DNA of 64,000 nucleotides, from the NCBI RefSeq assembly GCF_902459535.1, contig NZ_LR699553.1:1736001-1800000 (forward strand), read 5' to 3'. Position 1 is the first letter of the stretch. Every line of letters begins with the position of its first letter. Both the position numbers and the translations under genes were made by a program. Below, piece by piece: positions 17,461 through 27,053 of the stretch. A model generated the notes under the pieces. That model was not told the DNA's origin. It did not search any database and saw nothing but the letters and a program-made list of their open reading frames with translations. The stretch comes from Paraburkholderia dioscoreae. GTDB lineage: Bacteria > Pseudomonadota > Gammaproteobacteria > Burkholderiales > Burkholderiaceae.

Positions 17461-17469
17461 TGCTATAAT
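17461..17469 (+). promoter_or_regulatory. Extended -10 promoter of typA
   Basis: TGCTATAAT at 17461-17469 is a perfect extended -10 element; no good -35 hexamer is present. Transcription would begin near 17476, inside the upstream open part of the typA frame, which supports the ATG at 17557 as the true start. Confidence 0.6.
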
Positions 17470-17556
17470 GTTGGGTTCCCAAAAGTGCGCTTTGGGCTTT
17501 GTTGGCTTCGTACACAATGCTGCTTTGCTGGCGCACTCAACTGTCTCCAGGTTCCT

Positions 17557-19383
17557 ATGACTCGCGCCCTACGCAACATCGCCATCATTGCCCACGTCGA
17601 CCACGGTAAGACCACGCTCGTCGACCAGCTGCTCCGCCAGACCGCCACCTTCCGCGACAACCAGCAGATCGCTGAACGTGTGATGGACTCGAACGACATC
17701 GAAAAAGAACGTGGCATCACGATTCTTTCCAAGAACTGCGCGGTCGAATACGAAGGCACGCACATCAACATTGTCGACACCCCGGGCCACGCCGACTTCG
17801 GCGGCGAAGTGGAGCGCGTGCTGTCGATGGTCGATTCCGTGCTGTTGCTGGTCGACGCCGTCGAAGGCCCGATGCCGCAAACGCGCTTTGTGACCAAGAA
17901 GGCACTGGCGCTCGGCCTGAAGCCGATCGTCGTGATCAATAAGGTGGACCGGCCGGGCGCGCGGATCGACTGGGTGATCAACCAGACGTTCGACCTGTTC
18001 GACAAGCTGGGTGCAACCGACGAACAACTCGACTTCCCGATCGTCTACGCGTCGGGTCTGAACGGCTACGCAGGCTTGACGCCGGACGTGCGCGAAGGCG
18101 ATATGCGCCCGCTGTTCGAGGCGGTGTTGCAACACGTACCGGTTCGCCCGGCTGATCCGTCGGCTCCGCTGCAATTGCAGATCACGTCGCTGGATTACTC
18201 GTCGTACGTTGGCCGTATCGGCGTGGGCCGTATCACGCGCGGCACGATCAAGCCGGGCATGTCGGTGGCCGTGCGTTCGGGCCCCGACGGCGCGATCCTG
18301 AACCGCAAGATCAACCAGGTGCTGTCGTTCAAGGGCCTCGAGCGCGTGCAGGTCGACTCGGCTGAAGCCGGCGACATCGTGCTGATCAATGGCATTGAAG
18401 AAATCGGCATTGGCGTGACCATCTGCGCACCGGAACAACCGGAAGCGCTGCCCATGATCACCGTGGACGAACCCACGCTGACCATGAACTTCCTCGTCAA
18501 TTCGTCGCCGCTGGCCGGCCGCGAAGGCAAGTTCGTCACGAGCCGTCAGATCCGTGACCGCCTGATGAAGGAACTGAACCACAACGTCGCGCTGCGCGTG
18601 AAAGAAACCGGCGACGAAACCACGTTCGAAGTGGCGGGCCGCGGTGAGCTGCACCTGACCATTCTGGTGGAAAACATGCGCCGCGAAGGCTACGAGCTGG
18701 CCGTGTCGCGCCCGCGCGTGGTGATGACGGAAGTGGACGGCGTGAAGCACGAGCCGTACGAAAACCTGACGGTCGACATGGAAGACGGCCACCAGGGCGG
18801 CGTGATGGAAGAACTCGGTCGCCGCAAGGGCGAAATGCTCGACATGGCGTCGGATGGCCGTGGCCGTACGCGTCTGGAGTATCGTATTTCTGCGCGTGGC
18901 CTGATCGGCTTCCAGTCGGAGTTCCTCACGCTCACGCGCGGCACGGGTCTGATGAGCCACACGTTCGACTCGTATCAGCCGGTCAAGGAAGGCGCGGTCG
19001 GCGAGCGTCGCAACGGCGTGCTGATTTCGCAGGACGACGGCGCGGCAGTCGCGTACGCATTGTGGAAGCTGCAGGATCGCGGCCGTATGTTCGTGTCCCC
19101 TGGTGAGCCGCTGTACGAAGGCATGATCATCGGCATTCACAGCCGTGACAACGACCTGGTCGTGAACCCGATCAAGGGCAAGCAGTTGACCAACGTGCGT
19201 TCGTCGGGTACGGACGAAGCGGTGCGCCTCGTGCCGCCGATCCAGATGTCGCTGGAATACGCGGTCGAATTCATCGACGACGACGAACTGGTCGAAGTCA
19301 CGCCGCAATCCATCCGTCTGCGCAAGCGTTACCTGAAGGAACACGAGCGCCGCAGCGCAAGCCGTAAGGGCGCGGTGGACTGA
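17557..19383 (+). CDS. typA: Translational GTPase TypA/BipA
   Basis: TypA/BipA is a ribosome-associated GTPase related to EF-G that helps 50S assembly and stress or cold adaptation. The G1 motif AHVDHGKT is at residues 12-19, followed by DTPGHADF and NKVDRPGA, then EF-G-like domains and the TypA-specific C-terminal domain. From ATG 17557 the product is 608 residues, the usual family length; a 40-codon extension to 17437 is unlikely because the -10 promoter lies within it. A strong terminator follows at 19440-19477. Confidence 0.95.
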   Translation: MTRALRNIAIIAHVDHGKTTLVDQLLRQTATFRDNQQIAERVMDSNDIEKERGITILSKNCAVEYEGTHINIVDTPGHADFGGEVERVLSMVDSVLLLVDAVEGPMPQTRFVTKKALALGLKPIVVINKVDRPGARIDWVINQTFDLFDKLGATDEQLDFPIVYASGLNGYAGLTPDVREGDMRPLFEAVLQHVPVRPADPSAPLQLQITSLDYSSYVGRIGVGRITRGTIKPGMSVAVRSGPDGAILNRKINQVLSFKGLERVQVDSAEAGDIVLINGIEEIGIGVTICAPEQPEALPMITVDEPTLTMNFLVNSSPLAGREGKFVTSRQIRDRLMKELNHNVALRVKETGDETTFEVAGRGELHLTILVENMRREGYELAVSRPRVVMTEVDGVKHEPYENLTVDMEDGHQGGVMEELGRRKGEMLDMASDGRGRTRLEYRISARGLIGFQSEFLTLTRGTGLMSHTFDSYQPVKEGAVGERRNGVLISQDDGAAVAYALWKLQDRGRMFVSPGEPLYEGMIIGIHSRDNDLVVNPIKGKQLTNVRSSGTDEAVRLVPPIQMSLEYAVEFIDDDELVEVTPQSIRLRKRYLKEHERRSASRKGAVD

Positions 19384-19439
19384 GCGAGTTACGGGCGGAT
19401 TGAAGGAACGCTGTTCCCGATACCTGCGTTGGGCACATG

Positions 19440-19477
19440 AAAAAAGCCGTTCCGGGCATGCCCGGAACGGCTTTTTT
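19440..19477 (+). terminator. Terminator after typA
   Basis: GCCGTTCCGGGC and GCCCGGAACGGC (19446-19471) form a perfect stem with a minimal AT loop, flanked by A5 upstream and T6 downstream. It could also work for minus-strand transcription of the next gene. Confidence 0.82.
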
Positions 19478-19544
19478 CGTTTATGGGCTAGCTCTGATTC
19501 GTGAGGTTGCCCGGTTGTAACCTTGGTGCTGTAGGAATCAGGGC

Positions 19545-20552
19545 TTAAAGCTCGGAGTTGGGAAGGCCGAAGTGATTCAGCAATCCACCGGGCTCAGGCA
19601 AGCCGTTGCCGAGGCCGGGAAACTTAGTGACTACCTGCGCTGATCCAAAGTCCCGCGCGTTGTGCGGAGTGTAAAAGCGAATGCTGTCTGGTGCGACTGC
19701 CTGACCACCTTCGTTGTATGCTGTTTGCATGTATCCCTTCAGGGCGTTTATCATTTTTTCTTTGTTATCGTAAGTGAAGACGCCGTTGTTTGGATCGAAA
19801 ATGGCGTAATGGTTGTTTGGAAGATGTTGGGCAAGCAGGACGTGACCGTACCTCTCGGGGCCGTTCATTGCGTCACCAGCTTGAATGCCCATACGTATGT
19901 ATGCGAGGCCGCCCTCAGGCATGTTGTTGTCCGCGCTCATGCTTCCGATCAGACTGTTGATGCGGTCATTACGCGTCGCGTCGTGGGTGGGGTTGATGTC
20001 GACAGACGACGACAGGCGATAGTTCGCGAGGGGAAGCGGAGTTTGCCCCGTCTGGAATTGATCGATGCGGTCGTAGATTTCGCCGGGATTTCCAGCGGTG
20101 TTGCTGGCCATGGCATTGTTCATATTGTGAACCGCGGACGGCAATGTATCCGGTTCTGCTGCGCCATCCGTGGCATGATCGATGCGGCGCATCGCTTCGC
20201 GAACAATGCCATCGCAGGTACCTTTTCCGTCCTTTCCGCCTTTTGTTCGATCGTGATCGAATTGATCGAACTTCTCGTGCCGTGATGAATGCTCCTCAAG
20301 CGCGTCGCCTCCCTTGCACTCCCGGAATTTGGATTTCGCGCATGCACCCAGTACTTGACCGCGCTTTTGTCGATCCAGCGGCGCATCGGCTTGCGCTGAA
20401 TTCTTTGTGGTACGTCCATCGCCGAGCGCAATGTGGGCGGGATACATCCTGGACTGAGGGGCCGCATGGAGCAACTTCGAGTCCATGGGGCTGTTAGCCT
20501 GGAAGGTCTGGCTTTGTGTCACTTCGCTTATGCTGCTAACGGTGAGTTTCAT
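19545..20552 (-). CDS. Putative YopT-type (C58) cysteine protease effector
   Basis: I read this 335-residue protein as a candidate member of the YopT/AvrPphB cysteine protease family. The proposed triad is C113 (in GTCDGIVREAM), H237 (RYGHVLL) and D253 (AIFDPNNGVF). The Cys-His gap (124) and His-Asp gap (16) are close to those I recall for YopT (Cys139, His258, Asp274). The first hundred residues are Ser/Thr/Gln- then Lys/Asp-rich, like type III secretion leaders, and there is no Sec signal peptide. The gene is alone on the minus strand between typA and sucA, and AAGGCA precedes the ATG. Its base composition looks lower in GC than its neighbours, which suggests acquisition. No secretion genes are in the window, so the export route and host target are unknown. 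Confidence 0.55.
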   Translation of the reverse strand: MKLTVSSISEVTQSQTFQANSPMDSKLLHAAPQSRMYPAHIALGDGRTTKNSAQADAPLDRQKRGQVLGACAKSKFRECKGGDALEEHSSRHEKFDQFDHDRTKGGKDGKGTCDGIVREAMRRIDHATDGAAEPDTLPSAVHNMNNAMASNTAGNPGEIYDRIDQFQTGQTPLPLANYRLSSSVDINPTHDATRNDRINSLIGSMSADNNMPEGGLAYIRMGIQAGDAMNGPERYGHVLLAQHLPNNHYAIFDPNNGVFTYDNKEKMINALKGYMQTAYNEGGQAVAPDSIRFYTPHNARDFGSAQVVTKFPGLGNGLPEPGGLLNHFGLPNSEL

Positions 20553-21098
20553 CTGGCTTGCCTTTTCGATCGTGAAACATCATGGAAGTAATTGCGCGCT
20601 GTCCCGCGTGCGCCTTGATGACTTGGGACATGAATGCGTTCGAGACGCAACGGTATAGCGCCGGATCATTCTGTGAGACATCTTCCGGCGCAGGGTGCTG
20701 ACCGGATACTGCGCGACGTGGCGCGGTTTGTGCGGAAGCGGGTCGCCGGCCGGATCACGCCTGCTCGCCGGCGAAACGATAAGGTTGCACTGCGCAAGGT
20801 GTGCGTGTTCTTCCTGTGTTTCCCGCGCCCGTTTGCCGAGCCGGGACATTCTTGCGGACACTGTCATGCACTGTTGCGAACTCTGGAAAACACCCGCAAA
20901 ACCCCGTCACGAGGGGCTTGAGCTCCCGTCCGTCTGCTATCTGCACCATCTGTTCTGTGATATGCTCCCCGGGTGCAAAGTTTTAGGTCCTTCCAAGCAA
21001 GACTTGATTCGCGCAATCCGCTAAACGGTCAGGCCGTGTCGCGGAAGGTTCTGTAACCCGCTATTTCTCGAGAAACTCGAAGAAAGGTGAGCGTAAAA
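20553..21098. other. Intergenic region before sucA
   Basis: About 545 bases lie between the divergent YopT-like gene and sucA. I see no convincing gene. TGATATGCT at 20958-20966 resembles an extended -10 element and could drive sucA with a leader of about 125 bases, but no -35 hexamer supports it. No TTCG-N16-TTCG (hrp-type) box was found in the roughly 170 bases upstream of the YopT-like gene. Confidence 0.4.
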
Positions 21099-23960
21099 AT
21101 GATGAAGCAATTCCAGTCGAACTCTTACCTGTTCGGCGGCAATGCTCCGTACGTAGAAGAAATGTACGAAGCGTATCTCGATAATCCGGCGTCAGTGCCC
21201 GAGAACTGGCGTAGCTATTTCGACGCGTTGCAGAACGTCCCTGCATCGGATGGCAGCAATGCCAACGACGTGGCCCACGGCCCGATCGTCGAATCGTTTG
21301 CTCAACGGGCCAAGGCTAATGCCTTCATCCCGCGCGGAGCAGGTGGCGGCGAAGATCTCGCTACCGCTCGCAAGCAGGTTTATGTGCAGTCCCTCATCGG
21401 CGCATATCGCTTCCTCGGCTCGCAATGGGCCAACCTCGATCCCCTGAAGCGCCGCGAACGTCCCGCTATTCCCGAACTCGAACCGGCGTTCTACGACTTC
21501 ACCGAAGCCGACATGGACCAGGAGTTCAGCGCCACGAATCTGTATTTCGGATTCGAGCGTGCTTCGCTGCGCGAGATCGTCAAGGCATTGCGCGACACGT
21601 ACTGCGGCACGATCGGCGCCGAGTACATGTATATCAGCGATCCGGAACAGAAGCGCTGGTGGAAAGAGAAGCTCGAATCGATCCGTTCCACGCCGAACTT
21701 CTCGAACGAAAAGAAAAAGCATATCCTGAATCGCCTGACGGCCGCTGAAGGCCTCGAGCGCTTCCTGCACACCAAGTACGTCGGCCAGAAACGCTTCTCG
21801 CTCGAAGGCGGCGAAAGCTTCATCGCGTCGATGGACGAAGTCGTGCGTCACGGCGGCGCCAACGGCGTTCAGGAAATCGTCATCGGCATGGCTCACCGTG
21901 GCCGTCTGAACGTGCTGGTCAATACGCTCGGCAAGATGCCGGCCGACCTGTTCGCCGAATTCGAAGGCAAGCACGTCGACGATCTGCCGGCTGGCGACGT
22001 GAAGTACCACAAGGGTTTCTCGTCGGACGTTTCGACCGAAGGCGGCCCGGTTCACCTGTCGCTCGCGTTCAACCCGTCACACCTCGAAATCGTCAACCCG
22101 GTGGTCGAAGGCTCGGCCAAGGCCCGTATGGACCGTCGCGGCGACGACAGCGGCCTGCAAGTGCTGCCGGTGCAGATCCACGGCGACGCGGCCTTCGCGG
22201 GCCAGGGCGTGGTGATGGAAACGCTGAACCTCGCGCAAACGCGCGGTTACGGCACGCACGGCACGCTGCATATCGTCATCAACAACCAGATCGGCTTCAC
22301 GACGTCGGATCCGCGCGACTCGCGCTCCACGTTGTACTGCTCGGACGTCGTCAAGATGATCGAAGCGCCGGTGCTGCACGTGAACGGTGACGATCCTGAA
22401 GCGGTGGTTCTGGCTACGCAACTGGCTATCGACTTCCGGATGCAGTTCCACAAGGACGTCGTCGTCGACATCGTCTGCTTCCGCAAGCTGGGTCACAACG
22501 AGCAGGACACGCCGGCCGTCACGCAGCCGCTGATGTACAAGACCATTGCCAAGCACCCGGGCACGCGCGCGCTGTACGCTGAAAAACTGGTGCAGCAAGG
22601 CGTGATCACGGCTGCCGACGCGGACGAATACGTCAAGGCTTACCGCAAGGCCATGGACGAAGGTCATCACACGGTCGACCCGGTGCTCTCGAACTACAAG
22701 AGCAAGTACGCGGTGGATTGGGTGCCGTTCCTGAACCGCAAGTGGACCGACGCCGCCGATACCGCAGTGCCGCTCGCGGAACTGAAGCGCCTTGCTGAGC
22801 GCATCACCACGATTCCGGAAAACTTCAAGGTTCACCCGCTGGTCGAGCGCGTCATCAATGACCGTCGCGCGATGGGCCGTGGCGAAGCGAAGCTCGACTG
22901 GGGCATGGGCGAACACCTGGCATTCGCGTCGCTGGTCGCGTCGGGCTATGCAGTTCGCCTGACCGGTCAGGACTCGGGCCGCGGCACGTTCACGCACCGT
23001 CACGCGGTGCTGCACGATCAGAACCGCGAGCGCTGGAACGACGGCACGTACGTACCGCTGCAGAACATCGCCGAAGGTCAGGCCAAGTTCACGGTGATCG
23101 ACTCGGTGCTGTCGGAAGAAGCAGTGCTGGGCTTCGAATACGGTTACTCGACCGCTGAGCCGAATACGTTCGTCGCGTGGGAAGCGCAGTTCGGCGACTT
23201 CGTGAACGGAGCGCAAGTCGTGATCGACCAGTTCATCTCGTCGGGCGAAGTGAAGTGGGGCCGCGTGTCGGGTCTCACCATGCTGCTGCCGCACGGCTAC
23301 GAAGGTCAGGGTCCGGAGCACTCGTCGGCACGTATCGAGCGTTTCCTGCAACTGTGCGCAGACCACAACATGCAGGTCGTTCAACCGACCACGCCGGCGC
23401 AGATTTTCCACCTGCTGCGCCGTCAGATGATCCGCCTGTTCCGCAAGCCGCTGATCGTCGCCACGCCGAAGTCGCTGCTGCGCCACAAGGAAGCCGTGTC
23501 GGATCTGTCCGAACTGGCGAAGGGCGCGTTCCAGCCGATCATCGGCGAAATCGACGAAGCCATCGACGCGAAGAAGGTCAAACGCGTGGTCGCGTGCTCG
23601 GGCCGCGTGTACTACGACCTGCTCGCACATCGCCGCGAATCCAAGTCGAACGACGTCGCGATCATCCGTATCGAACAGCTCTATCCGTTCGCGCACAAGC
23701 AGTTCGAAGCGGAAATGAAGAAGTACGACAACGCGACCGAAGTGGTGTGGGTGCAGGACGAGCCGCAGAATCAAGGCCCGTGGTTCTACATCGAGCACCA
23801 CCTGAAGGACGGCATGAAGGAAGGGCAGAAGCTGGCATACAGCGGACGTCCGGCTTCGGCCTCGCCGGCAGTCGGTTATTACGCGAAGCACTACGAGCAG
23901 CAGAAGGCGCTGATCGAAGGCGCTTTCGGCCGGCTCAAGAGCGCGTCGATCGCTAAATAA
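21099..23960 (+). CDS. sucA: 2-oxoglutarate dehydrogenase E1 component
   Basis: SucA is the thiamine-diphosphate-dependent E1 subunit that decarboxylates 2-oxoglutarate in the TCA cycle. The 953-residue protein is of normal length. It starts with the E2-binding segment (NSYLFGGNAPYVEEMYEAYL) and contains the typical GMAHRGRLNVLVNTLGK, HGDAAFAGQGVV and HLPHGYEGQGPEHSS-like segments. A GTG at 21087 is possible, but AAGGTGA at 21085-21090 overlaps it and sits eight bases before ATG 21099, so the later start is chosen. It is followed by sucB and lpdA in the same direction. Confidence 0.96.
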   Translation: MMKQFQSNSYLFGGNAPYVEEMYEAYLDNPASVPENWRSYFDALQNVPASDGSNANDVAHGPIVESFAQRAKANAFIPRGAGGGEDLATARKQVYVQSLIGAYRFLGSQWANLDPLKRRERPAIPELEPAFYDFTEADMDQEFSATNLYFGFERASLREIVKALRDTYCGTIGAEYMYISDPEQKRWWKEKLESIRSTPNFSNEKKKHILNRLTAAEGLERFLHTKYVGQKRFSLEGGESFIASMDEVVRHGGANGVQEIVIGMAHRGRLNVLVNTLGKMPADLFAEFEGKHVDDLPAGDVKYHKGFSSDVSTEGGPVHLSLAFNPSHLEIVNPVVEGSAKARMDRRGDDSGLQVLPVQIHGDAAFAGQGVVMETLNLAQTRGYGTHGTLHIVINNQIGFTTSDPRDSRSTLYCSDVVKMIEAPVLHVNGDDPEAVVLATQLAIDFRMQFHKDVVVDIVCFRKLGHNEQDTPAVTQPLMYKTIAKHPGTRALYAEKLVQQGVITAADADEYVKAYRKAMDEGHHTVDPVLSNYKSKYAVDWVPFLNRKWTDAADTAVPLAELKRLAERITTIPENFKVHPLVERVINDRRAMGRGEAKLDWGMGEHLAFASLVASGYAVRLTGQDSGRGTFTHRHAVLHDQNRERWNDGTYVPLQNIAEGQAKFTVIDSVLSEEAVLGFEYGYSTAEPNTFVAWEAQFGDFVNGAQVVIDQFISSGEVKWGRVSGLTMLLPHGYEGQGPEHSSARIERFLQLCADHNMQVVQPTTPAQIFHLLRRQMIRLFRKPLIVATPKSLLRHKEAVSDLSELAKGAFQPIIGEIDEAIDAKKVKRVVACSGRVYYDLLAHRRESKSNDVAIIRIEQLYPFAHKQFEAEMKKYDNATEVVWVQDEPQNQGPWFYIEHHLKDGMKEGQKLAYSGRPASASPAVGYYAKHYEQQKALIEGAFGRLKSASIAK

Positions 23961-23974
23961 ACACCAGACCGAAC

Positions 23975-23999
23975 CGGGAAAGCGCAGTGCGCTTTCCCG
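23975..23999 (+). other. Hairpin between sucA and sucB
   Basis: CGGGAAAGCGCA and TGCGCTTTCCCG form a perfect inverted repeat of 12 bp around one base. There is no T run after it, so it is more likely an mRNA processing or stability element than a terminator. Confidence 0.55.
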
Positions 24000-24100
24000 T
24001 GCCGCATCCGAAAAGATCAATTGCGGCATTCGAGGTTCGCAGGCGGTCGTAGGATCCCAGATCGCGCGCCGTCACCCGATACGTATTCAGGATATTCATA

Positions 24101-25384
24101 ATGGCTATTGTTGAAGTCAAGGTTCCCCAGCTCTCCGAGTCGGTTTCGGAAGCCACGATGCTGCAGTGGAAGAAGAAGCCCGGCGAGGCTGTTGCTCAAG
24201 ACGAAATTCTCATCGAAATCGAGACCGACAAAGTCGTGCTCGAAGTGCCGGCACCCTCGGCCGGCGTGCTCGCGCAAGTCATCGCGAACGACGGCGACAC
24301 CGTCACGGCTGATCAGGTGATCGCCAAGATCGACACCGAAGGCACGGCAAGCGCCGCTGCTGTCGAAGCCGAAGTGAAGCCCGCTCCGCAAGCCGCTCCG
24401 GCGCCCGCCGCTGCACCGGCTCCGGCGGCTCAAGCCGCATCCGCAACGGGTGCGAACACCGCTGCTTCGCCGGCCGCCGGCAAGCTGATGGCCGAGAAGG
24501 GTCTGGGCGCGGGCGACGTCGCCGGCACGGGCCGCGACGGCCGCATCACCAAGGGCGACGTGCTGAGCGCGGGCGCACCGGCTGCGAAGGCTGCTGCCCC
24601 GGCTCCGGCCGCCGCACCGAAGGCTGCGAAGCCGTCGCTGCCGGACGTGAAGGCGCCGGCTTCGGCTGAGCAATGGCTGAAGGACCGGCCGGAACAACGC
24701 GTGCCGATGTCGCGTCTGCGTGCGCGTATCGCCGAGCGTCTGCTCGAGTCGCAGCAAACCAACGCCATTCTCACCACGTTCAACGAAGTGAACATGGCGC
24801 CGGTCATGGATCTGCGCAACAAGTACAAAGACAAGTTCGAAAAGGAACATGGCGTGAAGCTCGGCTTCATGTCGTTCTTCGTGAAGGCGGCGGTTCATGC
24901 GCTGAAGAAGTTCCCGCTGGTGAACGCGTCGATCGACGGTAACGACATTGTCTATCACGGCTACTTCGACATCGGTATCGCTGTCGGTTCGCCGCGCGGT
25001 CTGGTGGTGCCGATCCTGCGCAACGCGGATCAGCTGAGCCTCGCCGAAATCGAAAAGAAGATTGCCGAATTCGGCCAGAAGGCGAAAGACGGCAAGCTGT
25101 CGATCGAAGAAATGACCGGGGGTACGTTCTCGATCTCGAACGGTGGTGTGTTCGGTTCGATGCTGTCGACCCCGATCATCAACCCGCCGCAATCCGCAAT
25201 TCTGGGCGTGCACGCCACGAAGGAACGCGCTGTGGTCGAAAACGGCCAGATCGTGATCCGCCCGATGAACTACCTGGCGCTGTCGTACGACCACCGGATC
25301 ATCGACGGTCGCGAAGCGGTGCTGTCGCTGGTCGCCATGAAGGATGCGCTGGAAGACCCGGCTCGCCTGCTGCTCGACCTGTAA
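24101..25384 (+). CDS. sucB: Dihydrolipoyl succinyltransferase, E2 of OGDH
   Basis: SucB transfers the succinyl group from lipoamide to CoA and forms the core of the 2-oxoglutarate dehydrogenase complex. The 427-residue protein has one lipoyl domain (about 1-77) with the lipoylated lysine K44 in EIETDKVVLEV. An Ala/Pro linker, a peripheral-subunit-binding domain (about 125-160), a second Ala/Pro linker and the catalytic domain follow, with LALSYDHRIIDGREAV holding the active-site His and Asp. It lies between sucA and lpdA. Confidence 0.96.
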   Translation: MAIVEVKVPQLSESVSEATMLQWKKKPGEAVAQDEILIEIETDKVVLEVPAPSAGVLAQVIANDGDTVTADQVIAKIDTEGTASAAAVEAEVKPAPQAAPAPAAAPAPAAQAASATGANTAASPAAGKLMAEKGLGAGDVAGTGRDGRITKGDVLSAGAPAAKAAAPAPAAAPKAAKPSLPDVKAPASAEQWLKDRPEQRVPMSRLRARIAERLLESQQTNAILTTFNEVNMAPVMDLRNKYKDKFEKEHGVKLGFMSFFVKAAVHALKKFPLVNASIDGNDIVYHGYFDIGIAVGSPRGLVVPILRNADQLSLAEIEKKIAEFGQKAKDGKLSIEEMTGGTFSISNGGVFGSMLSTPIINPPQSAILGVHATKERAVVENGQIVIRPMNYLALSYDHRIIDGREAVLSLVAMKDALEDPARLLLDL

Positions 25385-25398
25385 GCGCCGGCCCGGGC

Positions 25399-25430
25399 GG
25401 TGCCGGCTTGTCATCGTGCAAGCCGGCACC
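25399..25430 (+). other. Hairpin between sucB and lpdA
   Basis: GGTGCCGGCTTG and CAAGCCGGCACC form a perfect 12-bp stem with an 8-base loop, without a following T run. With the similar hairpin before sucB it suggests staged mRNA stability across this operon. Confidence 0.55.
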
Positions 25431-25534
25431 ATATAAGCATCAGGCAGGCAGCACGTCTTTCGCATTCCGCAGTACAGGAAAGGCGCGCGCCACGAAGTGT
25501 GGCGGCGCGCTGTTCCGCCATCCAAAGGATTGTC

Positions 25535-26965
25535 ATGTCCAAAGAATTTGACGTCGTCGTGATCGGCGCAGGCCCCGGCGGCTACATTGCCGCAATTCGC
25601 GCAGCGCAGCTCGGCAAGACCGTCGCATGTATCGAAAAATGGAAGAACCCGGCCGGCGCGCTGAAGCTCGGCGGCACGTGTCTGAACGTGGGTTGCATTC
25701 CGTCGAAGGCGCTGCTCGCGTCGTCGGAAGAGTTTGAAAACGCATCGCATCACCTCGCCGACCACGGCATTTCCGTGGAAAACGTGAAGGTCGATATCTC
25801 GAAGATGATGGCCCGTAAAGAAGGCATCGTCGAGAAGATGACGAAGGGCATCGAATTCCTGTTCCGCAAGAACAAGATCACGTGGCTCAAGGGTCACGGC
25901 AAGTTCACCGGCAAGACGGACGCCGGCGTGCAGATCGAAGTGAGCGGCGAAGGCGAAACCGAAGTGGTCACGGCAAAGAACGTGATCATCGCCACGGGTT
26001 CGAAGGCTCGCCATCTGCCGAACATTCCGGTCGACAACAAGATCGTCGCCGACAACGAAGGCGCGCTGAGCTTCGAATCCACGCCGAAAAAGCTGGCTGT
26101 GATCGGCGCTGGCGTGATCGGTCTGGAACTGGGTTCGGTGTGGCGCCGTCTGGGCGCGGAAGTGACCGTGCTCGAAGCGCTGCCGGAATTCCTCGGCGCG
26201 GCCGACCAGGCGCTCGCGAAAGAAGCGGCCAAGCAGTTCAAGAAGCAGGGTCTGGACATCCACGTCGGCGTGAAGGTCGGCGAAGTGAAGACGACCGCCA
26301 ACGGCGTGACGATCGCCTACACGGACAAGGACGGCAACGCGCAGACGCTCGAAGCCGATCGCCTGATCGTGTCGATCGGCCGCGTGCCGAACACCGACAA
26401 CCTCGGCCTCGAAGCGATCGGCCTGAAGGCGAACGAACGCGGCTTTATCGACGTCGACGAGCATTGCGCGACGGCGGTGCCGAACGTGTACGCGATCGGC
26501 GACGTGGTGCGTGGCCCGATGCTCGCGCACAAGGCTGAAGACGAAGGCGTGCTGGTCGCTGAAATCATCGACGGTCAGAAGCCGCATATCGACTACAACT
26601 GCATTCCGTGGGTGATCTACACCGAACCGGAAATCGCGTGGGTCGGCAAGACGGAACAGCAACTGAAGGCTGAAGGCCGCGAGATCAAGACGGGCCAGTT
26701 CCCGTTCATGGCGAACGGCCGCGCACTCGGCATCAACAAGGCGGAAGGTTTCGTCAAGATGATCGCCGACGCGAAGACCGACGAACTGCTCGGCGTGCAC
26801 ATCATCTCGGCGAACGCATCGGACCTGATCGCGGAAGCCGTGGTGGCGATGGAATTCAAGGCGGCGTCGGAAGACATCGGCCGCATTTGCCATCCGCACC
26901 CGTCGCTGTCGGAAGTCATGCGCGAGGCGGCACTCGCTGTCGACAAGCGCGCGCTGAACATGTAA
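25535..26965 (+). CDS. lpdA: Dihydrolipoyl dehydrogenase, E3
   Basis: This FAD flavoprotein reoxidises the lipoyl arm of E2 and passes electrons to NAD+. The N-terminal GAGPGGYIAA FAD-binding loop is at residues 11-20, the redox disulfide C49/C54 in GGTCLNVGCIPSK, the NAD-binding GAGVIGLELGS in the middle, and the HPHPSLSE active-site histidine/glutamate near the C-terminus. From ATG 25535 (AAAGGA five bases upstream) the protein has 476 residues. The open frame upstream to 25400 is unlikely to be translated because it covers the intergenic hairpin. Confidence 0.96.
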   Translation: MSKEFDVVVIGAGPGGYIAAIRAAQLGKTVACIEKWKNPAGALKLGGTCLNVGCIPSKALLASSEEFENASHHLADHGISVENVKVDISKMMARKEGIVEKMTKGIEFLFRKNKITWLKGHGKFTGKTDAGVQIEVSGEGETEVVTAKNVIIATGSKARHLPNIPVDNKIVADNEGALSFESTPKKLAVIGAGVIGLELGSVWRRLGAEVTVLEALPEFLGAADQALAKEAAKQFKKQGLDIHVGVKVGEVKTTANGVTIAYTDKDGNAQTLEADRLIVSIGRVPNTDNLGLEAIGLKANERGFIDVDEHCATAVPNVYAIGDVVRGPMLAHKAEDEGVLVAEIIDGQKPHIDYNCIPWVIYTEPEIAWVGKTEQQLKAEGREIKTGQFPFMANGRALGINKAEGFVKMIADAKTDELLGVHIISANASDLIAEAVVAMEFKAASEDIGRICHPHPSLSEVMREAALAVDKRALNM

Positions 26966-27005
26966 TCACGCGCACGCCTGACTGACAGTATTCCGGCATT
27001 ACCAC

Positions 27006-27040
27006 AAAGGCGGGCGGGTTCACTCCCTCCCGCCTTTCTA
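27006..27040 (+). terminator. Probable terminator after lpdA
   Basis: AAAGGCGGG at 27006-27014 pairs with CCCGCCTTT at 27029-27037 around a loop that can pair further. The tail is only CTATTT, so it is a moderate terminator that may allow read-through into zapE. Confidence 0.5.
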
Positions 27041-27053
27041 TTTGCAGCACAAC

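Noticed and set aside
17437..17556. 40-codon N-terminal extension of typA
   Set aside because: The extended -10 promoter TGCTATAAT lies inside it and family members start at MTRALRNIAI-like text.
20553..20725. hrp-type TTCG-N16-TTCG box upstream of the YopT-like gene
   Set aside because: No second TTCG at the right distance was found on the minus strand, so regulation by HrpB-like factors is not supported.
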